Shown: positions 5,953 through 10,500 of the stretch, in pieces
How positions within the stretch are numbered: the stretch's first letter is position 1
Layout: every line of letters begins with the position of its first letter
Assembly: GCA_024277485.1 (NCBI GenBank)
Contig: JAJRVA010000170.1
Span: forward strand, 1-10,500
Length of the DNA stretch: 10,500 bases
Direction of reading: 5' to 3'
DNA from: Deltaproteobacteria bacterium
Lineage (GTDB): Bacteria; Desulfobacterota; Desulfobulbia; Desulfobulbales; Desulfobulbaceae
The notes under the pieces: generated by a model
Databases searched by the model: none
Told to the model about the DNA's origin: nothing
What the model saw: only the letters and a program-made list of their open reading frames with translations
Translations under genes and position numbers: made by a program

Positions 5953-7587
5953 ATGTTTTGCAACCAGTGTGAGCAGACTGCCAAGGGCGGCAGCTGCACC
6001 AAAATCGGAGTATGCGGCAAAAACGAAGAGGTGGCCAACCTCCAGGACCTGCTCATTCACGCGGTCCAGGGACTGGCCCTGTACGCCAACGAAGGGCGGC
6101 AAAAAGGTATTGTCGACGAGGCAACGGATCTCTTTACCTTTGAGGCTGTCTTTTCCACCCTGACCAATGTGGATTTTGACCCGGCCCGTTTCCAGGAGCT
6201 GATAGACAGGGCCGTTGTACTGCGGGAGGCCATGAAAGAGAAAGTTGCGACTGCCGGCGGAAAGACAGACTTTACCGAGGCAGCGGCGACCTTTACACCG
6301 GCAGACACCATTGCCGGGCTGGACGCTCAGGGCGCCGCACTTGATTTCATCCAGTCGCTTGACGAGGACGAGAATATCCGCTCGCTCAAGCAGACCCTGC
6401 TGTACGGCCTGAAAGGAATTGCCGCCTATGCGGACCACGCCTGGATCCTGGGTCAGAAGGATGATGCCATTGCCGGTTTCATGTATGAGGCCCTGATTGC
6501 CCTGATGGCGACGGGCTTAAGCGTTGACGACTGTGTCGCCGTGGCCATGAAGGCCGGTGAAATCAACCTGCGGACCATGGAAATCCTGGACGCGGGTAAT
6601 ACCGGGACATACGGCCACCCGGAGCCCACATCCGTACCGCTTGGCCACCGGAAAGGAAAATGCATCCTGATTACCGGGCATGACTTAAAAGACCTGCAGC
6701 TGCTTCTTGAGCAGACAGAAGGCAAGGGCATTGACATCTATACCCACGGTGAAATGCTGCCAGCCCATGCCTATCCGGAGCTGAAGAAGTACAGCCATTT
6801 TTACGGCCACTTCGGCACTGCGTGGCAGAATCAGCACAAGGAGTTCCCGAACTTCCCGGGCGCGATCCTCTTTACCACCAACTGTATCCAGAAGCCTAAA
6901 GATTCCTACAAGGACCGTATCTTCACCAACGGCCTGGTGGGCTGGCCTGGATGTACCCATATCCTGAACAAGGACTACACGCCGGTTATCGAGAAGGCCC
7001 TGGCCATGGAAGGTTTCATCGATGAAGTGGACAACGGATCGGTCATGGTCGGTTTCGGACGCAACACGGTCCTTGGTGTGGCCGACAAGGTGATCGAGGG
7101 TGTCAAGTCCAAGGCGATCCGGCATTTCTTCCTGGTCGGGGGCTGCGACGGCGCCAAACCGGGACGTGATTATTACACGAAATTTGTCGAGCAGGTCCCT
7201 GATGACTGCATGATCCTGACCCTTGCCTGCGGCAAATTCCGCTTCTTTGACAAGGACCTGGGGAATATTAACGGTATACCGAGACTTCTTGACGTGGGCC
7301 AGTGCAATGACGCCTATTCGGCCATCAAGATTGCCGTGGCCCTGGCGGATGCCTTCGAGTGCGGGGTCAACAACCTGCCGCTGTCCATGATTATTTCCTG
7401 GTATGCACAGAAAGCAGTTGCCATCCTGCTCACCCTGCTCTACCTTGGCATCACGGATATTCGCCTCGGACCCTCCCTGCCGGCGTTCATCACCCCGGGT
7501 GTCCTGCAGGTCCTGGTGGACAACTTTGCCATCAAGCCGGTTGCAGACACGCCGGAAGAGGACCTGGCAACTATCCTTGCTGCTTAA
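5953..7587 (+). CDS. hcp: Hybrid cluster protein (Hcp; hydroxylamine/NO reductase), class I
   Basis: A 544-residue cytoplasmic hybrid cluster (prismane) protein; AGGAG at 5941-5945 sets the start. The N-terminal cluster ligands Cys3, Cys6, Cys15 and Cys21 have class I spacing (C-x2-C-x8-C-x5-C). Hybrid-cluster ligands matching those known in Desulfovibrio Hcp are His243 (ITGHDLKD), Glu267 (THGEMLPA), Cys311 (TTNC), Cys398 (GGCDG, the persulfide cysteine), Cys426 (LACGK) and Cys451 (GQCND). The remaining ligand, a glutamate in the motif W-Y-E-Q-K-A-V, is Ala485 here (codon GCA at 7405-7407). Hcp reduces hydroxylamine in vitro and acts on NO as a reductase or S-nitrosylase in vivo. Length and fold are normal. 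It is the first gene of the plus-strand run and lies beside the HcpR operator. The missing ligand makes its activity uncertain. Confidence 0.96.
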   Translation: MFCNQCEQTAKGGSCTKIGVCGKNEEVANLQDLLIHAVQGLALYANEGRQKGIVDEATDLFTFEAVFSTLTNVDFDPARFQELIDRAVVLREAMKEKVATAGGKTDFTEAAATFTPADTIAGLDAQGAALDFIQSLDEDENIRSLKQTLLYGLKGIAAYADHAWILGQKDDAIAGFMYEALIALMATGLSVDDCVAVAMKAGEINLRTMEILDAGNTGTYGHPEPTSVPLGHRKGKCILITGHDLKDLQLLLEQTEGKGIDIYTHGEMLPAHAYPELKKYSHFYGHFGTAWQNQHKEFPNFPGAILFTTNCIQKPKDSYKDRIFTNGLVGWPGCTHILNKDYTPVIEKALAMEGFIDEVDNGSVMVGFGRNTVLGVADKVIEGVKSKAIRHFFLVGGCDGAKPGRDYYTKFVEQVPDDCMILTLACGKFRFFDKDLGNINGIPRLLDVGQCNDAYSAIKIAVALADAFECGVNNLPLSMIISWYAQKAVAILLTLLYLGITDIRLGPSLPAFITPGVLQVLVDNFAIKPVADTPEEDLATILAA

Positions 7588-7601
7588 CCGATTACCCCTT
7601 C

Positions 7602-7636
7602 GTTGCAGCCGGCCCTGCATATGGTCCGGCTGCAAC
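7602..7636 (+). terminator. Strong hairpin between hcp and the siroheme protein gene
   Basis: A perfect 11-bp stem (GTTGCAGCCGG, 7602-7612, with its complement at 7626-7636) closes a 13-nt loop, 14 nt after the hcp stop. A mixed pyrimidine stretch follows (CTTCTCCTG), not a clean T-run. It may act as a partial terminator or an mRNA-stabilising end that lowers expression of the downstream genes relative to hcp. Full termination is unlikely because no promoter is visible before 7672. Confidence 0.5.
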
Positions 7637-7671
7637 CTTCTCCTGCTGGAGAAAAAACCGATAGGTGAACA

Positions 7672-8313
7672 ATGACGCAGGAAAGCAACCATCACAAGAC
7701 ATATGCCATCATGCCTGGAATGAACATGGGAATGCTGACCCCGGACGACCTGGAAAAAATAGCTGCCATCTGCCGCAAGTTCAATGTGCCCGCGGCCAAG
7801 GTGACCGGTGCGCAGCGCCTGGCTTTCCTGGGAATGGCCCCGGAACAGCTTGAGGCGCTGAAGCAGGAACTGCAGATCCCGGACAGACTGCCCCATACCC
7901 GCAACCGGGTGCATTATGTTCAGGCCTGCCCGGGCAGCGAGTGGTGCAAGTACGGGACCGGCAACTCCCTGGCCCTGGCCGGTGAGATTGAAAAGCTGGA
8001 GCTTGACGGCCCCCTGCCCTACAAGGTCAAGGTCGGCGTATCCGGATGCCGGATGTGCTGCTGTGAATCCTGGGTGCGGGACGTGGGGCTTGTCTCCCAG
8101 AAAAACGGCTGGAAATTCATCTTTGGCGGTAATGGCGCGGGAAGGCCGAGGATCGGAGACGTGGTTGCTGAAGACTTAAATGATGCTGAAGCAGTGGCGC
8201 TTGTCAAAAAATGTCTTAACTTCTATATCAGTAATGCAAAATTTAAAACCCGGAGTGCCCGGTTCATGGAGAGATTCGGTATTGATGCACTGAAAAAAGG
8301 GTTGTTCGGGTAA
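7672..8313 (+). CDS. Compact siroheme/[4Fe-4S] nitrite/sulfite reductase domain protein
   Basis: A 213-residue protein, similar in size to the small low-spin 'assimilatory-type' sulfite reductase of Desulfovibrio (about 218 aa). It has the small N-terminal ferredoxin-like half (PGMNMGMLTPDDLEKI, and GAQRLAFLGM near residue 43), followed by the siroheme-linked cluster site: C-x5-C in ACPGSEWCKYG, then GCRMCCCES, which supplies C-x3-C plus two extra cysteines. VRDVGL after it is typical of the family. The expected job is six-electron reduction of sulfite or nitrite, or a related small-molecule reduction; given hcp upstream, nitrite or nitric-oxide-derived species are plausible (inference). The start at 7672 has AGGTGA at 7663-7668, rather close (3 nt). 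It is 84 nt after hcp with a hairpin in between, and probably shares its transcript. No NAD(P)H or flavin domain is present, so a separate donor is needed; the ferredoxin-like protein at 9124 is a candidate. Confidence 0.88.
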   Translation: MTQESNHHKTYAIMPGMNMGMLTPDDLEKIAAICRKFNVPAAKVTGAQRLAFLGMAPEQLEALKQELQIPDRLPHTRNRVHYVQACPGSEWCKYGTGNSLALAGEIEKLELDGPLPYKVKVGVSGCRMCCCESWVRDVGLVSQKNGWKFIFGGNGAGRPRIGDVVAEDLNDAEAVALVKKCLNFYISNAKFKTRSARFMERFGIDALKKGLFG

Positions 8314-8350
8314 AGAGAATAACAAAATACCCAACCAGGAGAGGAACATC

Positions 8351-9088
8351 ATGCAATGCCCCGGACAGGACAGCCGCTATTGGGTCGGCGAAGATGTTTT
8401 TGAAACACAATGCCCCAAGTGCGGCCACGGCGTCGAATTTTTCAAGGATGACAGTCAGCAGAAATGTCGAAAATGCGGCCACCGCATCCTCAATCCCAAG
8501 ATTGATTTTGGCTGCGCCTCCTATTGCCCGTACGCGGACCAATGTCTTGGCTCCATGCCGCCCGAACTGTTAGCCAAGAGAGATGACCTGTTCAAGGACA
8601 AGCTGGCCATTGCCATGCGCAAGTACTTCGGCCAGGACCACCGCAGGATCAAGCACGCTGAAAATGTCGCCAGGTACGCTGAAGAAATCGCAAAAATGGA
8701 AAAAGGCAACATGGCGGTTATTATGGCCTCCGCATATCTGCACGATATCGGCATCAGGGAGGCGGAGCGCAAGTTCAACTCCTCTGCGGCCAAGTATCAG
8801 CATACAGAGGGCCCCCCGGTCGCCCGTGAACTGCTGACGTCCCTCAAGGCTGAAGAGGAACTGATTGACGAGGTGTGCGATATCATAGGGCACCATCACC
8901 TGCCGCGGGAGGAGGAAACAGTGAACTTCAGGGTCCTCTACGATGCTGATCTCATTGTCAATCTTGACGAAAAATACAAAGAGACTCCCCCCAGCGGAGA
9001 AAAACTCGAAACCGTGCTGAACAGATCATTTCTGACAGATTCCGGGCGCAGGGTGGCGAAAAAAAACCTCATGAAGCTGGTTCGCTGA
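8351..9088 (+). CDS. Zinc-ribbon / HD-domain phosphohydrolase
   Basis: A 245-residue two-part protein. The N-terminal ~66 residues carry eight cysteines: a zinc-ribbon set Cys21/Cys24 (CPKCGH) and Cys39/Cys42 (CRKCGH), plus Cys3, Cys55, Cys59 and Cys65 (GCASYCPYADQC). The rest is an HD domain with His102 (IKHAENV), His131-Asp132 (YLHDIG), His181/182 (GHHH) and Asp198 or Asp200 (YDADLIVNL), the pattern of metal-dependent phosphohydrolases. The substrate is unknown; family members cut nucleotides and phosphodiesters. The start is fixed by a strong AGGAGAGG at 8337-8344. It lies 37 nt after the siroheme protein and 35 nt before the ferredoxin-like gene, so it is an operon member. Similar proteins occur near hcp in related bacteria (from memory), but I know of no characterised one. 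The four extra cysteines could bind a second metal or an Fe-S cluster, which would suit a redox or NO sensor; that is speculation. Confidence 0.88.
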   Translation: MQCPGQDSRYWVGEDVFETQCPKCGHGVEFFKDDSQQKCRKCGHRILNPKIDFGCASYCPYADQCLGSMPPELLAKRDDLFKDKLAIAMRKYFGQDHRRIKHAENVARYAEEIAKMEKGNMAVIMASAYLHDIGIREAERKFNSSAAKYQHTEGPPVARELLTSLKAEEELIDEVCDIIGHHHLPREEETVNFRVLYDADLIVNLDEKYKETPPSGEKLETVLNRSFLTDSGRRVAKKNLMKLVR

Positions 9089-9123
9089 GAACAGGACAGA
9101 GGAACAGGACGAGAGAAAATACT

Positions 9124-9849
9124 ATGAAGACCATACGAAAAATTATTGAAATTGATGAAGAACTGTGCACCGGCTGCGGTGACTGCGTGCCGGATTGTGC
9201 TGAAGGATCACTTGAGATCATTGACGGCAAGGCCCGTCTTGTCGCAGACAAGCTCTGCGACGGCCTCGGGGCCTGCCTGCAGTCCTGCCCCACCGGGGCG
9301 CTGACCATCGTTGAGCGGGAGGCGGACGAATTTGACCAGGAGGCTGTTGAGGTCTTTTTGGCTGGAAAAAAGAAAAAAGAGGCCGGGGCCATGGGCTGCC
9401 CTTCCGCCCGGCTGCAGTCTCTGCAGCCTTCGCCATGTGATGCCGCAAACGTGCCGGGTTCCCAGGAGGGATCGACACTCTCGCACTGGCCCATCCAGAT
9501 CAGGCTCGTGCCGGCGGCAGCTCCGTTTCTGGAGAACAGCGACCTGTTGGTAGCGGCGGACTGCACCGCTGTTGCCTATCCCAACATCAACCGCGATTTT
9601 GTCAACGGCCGGGTGGTCATGATGGGCTGTCCCAAGTTTGATGACGCCCAGATGTACGTGGACCGCTTTACGGAAATTTTCAACAGCGGCAAGGTCAACA
9701 CGGTAACCGTCCTGATCATGGAAGTGCCGTGCTGCTCCGCCATGCTGCAGATCATCAAGAAGGCCAGGGGCGATGCCGGCTCCTCCGTCCCGGTCCGCCA
9801 GGTCGTTATCTCGACCCAGGGGAACATTATCAACGACCAGGCCTGGTAA
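9124..9849 (+). CDS. 4Fe-4S ferredoxin-like protein of the hcp module
   Basis: A 241-residue protein with an N-terminal ferredoxin domain and a C-terminal half of no named function. Cluster one has a full set, Cys15, Cys18, Cys21 and Cys25 (CTGCGDCVPDC). The second motif is CDGLGACLQSCP: Cys45, Cys51 and Cys55 are present, but the usual second cysteine is Leu48. The C-terminal half (about 120-241) has conserved-looking cysteines in AADCTAV, MMGCPKFDD and EVPCCSAM, which may hold further metal or active-site groups. A ferredoxin-like gene of this kind (called frdX in published HcpR regulon work) commonly accompanies hcp, and it probably passes electrons to Hcp and perhaps to the siroheme protein. 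The ribosome site before 9124 is weak (GAGAG); 35 nt separate it from the HD gene. It is the last gene of the run. Confidence 0.87.
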   Translation: MKTIRKIIEIDEELCTGCGDCVPDCAEGSLEIIDGKARLVADKLCDGLGACLQSCPTGALTIVEREADEFDQEAVEVFLAGKKKKEAGAMGCPSARLQSLQPSPCDAANVPGSQEGSTLSHWPIQIRLVPAAAPFLENSDLLVAADCTAVAYPNINRDFVNGRVVMMGCPKFDDAQMYVDRFTEIFNSGKVNTVTVLIMEVPCCSAMLQIIKKARGDAGSSVPVRQVVISTQGNIINDQAW

Positions 9850-9871
9850 CTCCCGTACCAGTATCGCCCTC

Positions 9872-10075
9872 TCACCGGCATCGTTGTTTTCGACGGTGCC
9901 GGTACCAGAAACCGGCCCCTGAGAACAGGATCCCCACTGCAATGATAAGGTAACGTGCCACCGGGACATCAACTGAAACCAGGGCCTTGAAGATCAACAC
10001 CCCACCGGCTGCGATGAGCAGCCAGTCGGTGATAACCGCACAGACCGAACCGATTCTGGCAAAAAATTCCTTCAT
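9872..10075 (-). CDS. Small two-helix membrane protein
   Basis: A 67-residue protein read from ATG 10075 (MKEFFARIG). An in-frame start at 10147 would lie inside the upstream gene and add 24 polar residues, so the downstream Met is preferred, although no clear ribosome site precedes it. Two hydrophobic segments are visible (about 10-32 and 38-57), followed by a basic tail (YRHRRKQRCR), which puts the C-terminus in the cytoplasm by the positive-inside rule. I recognise no family. It starts 14 nt after the stop of the LapG-like peptidase gene and is probably co-transcribed with it. It might anchor or assist that protein, but nothing in the sequence proves this. It could also be a chance ORF, though the hydrophobic pattern argues otherwise. 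Confidence 0.6.
   Translation of the reverse strand: MKEFFARIGSVCAVITDWLLIAAGGVLIFKALVSVDVPVARYLIIAVGILFSGAGFWYRHRRKQRCR
9874..9903. terminator. Possible bidirectional hairpin between convergent genes
   Basis: ACCGGCA (9874-9880) pairs with TGCCGGT (9897-9903), with an inner TCG/CGA pairing and a TTTT-containing loop. It lies just after the plus-strand operon and at the 3' end of the convergent minus-strand gene. There is no T-run beyond either side, so termination is only a guess from position. Confidence 0.3.
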
Positions 10076-10089
10076 GGCCGCGAATCGTT

Positions 10090-10500
10090 TCAGCTGCCGG
10101 AAAGCCGGATTGTCTTTCCCTCCATCCTCTCCAGCACCTCGCGCCACAAAGACAGTTTTGACGCATTACCGAGGCGTTTGCCTCTCCAGTTTTCTTTTTT
10201 CCTGGCCAGCCAGTACCCGTTTTTATTGAAACTGTATACCGGGACGAGATCGGAACGTTTGGAAACAGGGAGAAGATGGTTGTTGATCGTATCAAGCACT
10301 ATTGGTTCGTATCGCGGATTACCATGAAAGGTCAGGACCATGTGCGGCTTTCTGGTCCTGAGGGAAATAACATAGGTGATGCGCATGTTTTCATCAGGGA
10401 CGTTCAGATTCTTGAGGGTAAAATACTTGGCTATTGTAAAGTCCTCGCAATCACCTCCGCTTTTTGCCAGGGTTTCCGACAATGTCGCCCAGTAATCATC
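10090..10500 (-). CDS. Transglutaminase-like cysteine peptidase, BTLCP/LapG family (5' partial)
   Basis: The frame is open to the right edge (DDYWATLSETL before the first shown codons), so the N-terminus, including any signal peptide, is outside the window. The catalytic triad of the bacterial transglutaminase-like cysteine proteinase family is visible: Cys in GGDCEDF (codon 10447-10449), His in KPHMVL (10342-10344) and Asp in VLDTINN (10291-10293). Other family marks are AKYFTL, MRITYV and the PVYSFN/GYWLA end. In LapG, the known member, this periplasmic protease clips a large surface adhesin when the c-di-GMP receptor LapD releases it, so biofilm attachment is lost. No LapD-like or adhesin gene is in view, so only the family can be stated. 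It is followed by the small membrane protein gene. Confidence 0.88.
   Translation of the reverse strand, partial: DDYWATLSETLAKSGGDCEDFTIAKYFTLKNLNVPDENMRITYVISLRTRKPHMVLTFHGNPRYEPIVLDTINNHLLPVSKRSDLVPVYSFNKNGYWLARKKENWRGKRLGNASKLSLWREVLERMEGKTIRLSGS

Noticed and set aside
6685..7914. A 409-codon open frame on the minus strand opposite hcp and the siroheme gene
   Set aside because: Its translation is His/Gln/Arg-rich without any recognisable domain, and the plus-strand genes carry clear family motifs. It is a shadow of GC-biased codon use.

Overview
The window looks like the chromosome of an anaerobic, sulfate-reducer-like member of the Desulfobacterota (former Deltaproteobacteria), probably near the Desulfobulbales. 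This rests on gene content: a class I hybrid cluster protein next to a Crp/Fnr regulator with a TTGAC-N4-GTCAA operator (the HcpR pattern), a compact siroheme/[4Fe-4S] reductase domain protein, and an unusual PEP-synthase-like protein grouped with a response regulator and universal stress proteins. All genes look native, with moderately GC-rich codon use, and I saw no mobile elements, rRNA, tRNA or CRISPR.

Layout. Bases 1-3966 hold a plus-strand signalling/stress cluster: the 3' part of a PEP-synthase/PPDK-like protein whose C-terminal domain is not the usual TIM barrel, a single-domain CheY-like receiver overlapping it by 4 bp, and two degenerate tandem-Usp proteins. A 411-bp gap follows, with a good extended -10 promoter, leading to a secreted YafK-type L,D-transpeptidase (4378-5193). 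Its 3' end overlaps by 40 bp the convergent hcpR reading frame (minus, 5154-5822).

The centre is a nitrosative-stress module. hcpR and hcp are divergent around a perfect 6-bp-arm palindrome (5844-5859), placed about 40 bp upstream of the predicted hcp start point. The plus-strand run hcp, siroheme reductase domain protein, zinc-ribbon/HD phosphohydrolase and polyferredoxin-like protein (5953-9849) reads as one transcription unit. I infer that Hcp removes NO or hydroxylamine, the ferredoxin-like protein supplies electrons, and the siroheme protein and HD protein add a reductase and a hydrolase or sensor.

Two point differences in this module stand out. hcpR has an in-frame TAA in the middle of its effector domain, with the rest of the frame intact. 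Hcp has alanine where the family glutamate ligand of the hybrid cluster is expected. Together they suggest decay or re-purposing of the system, or sequence errors.

Bases 9872-10500 (minus) hold a small two-helix membrane protein and the 3' part of a LapG-like transglutaminase-type cysteine peptidase that runs off the right edge.
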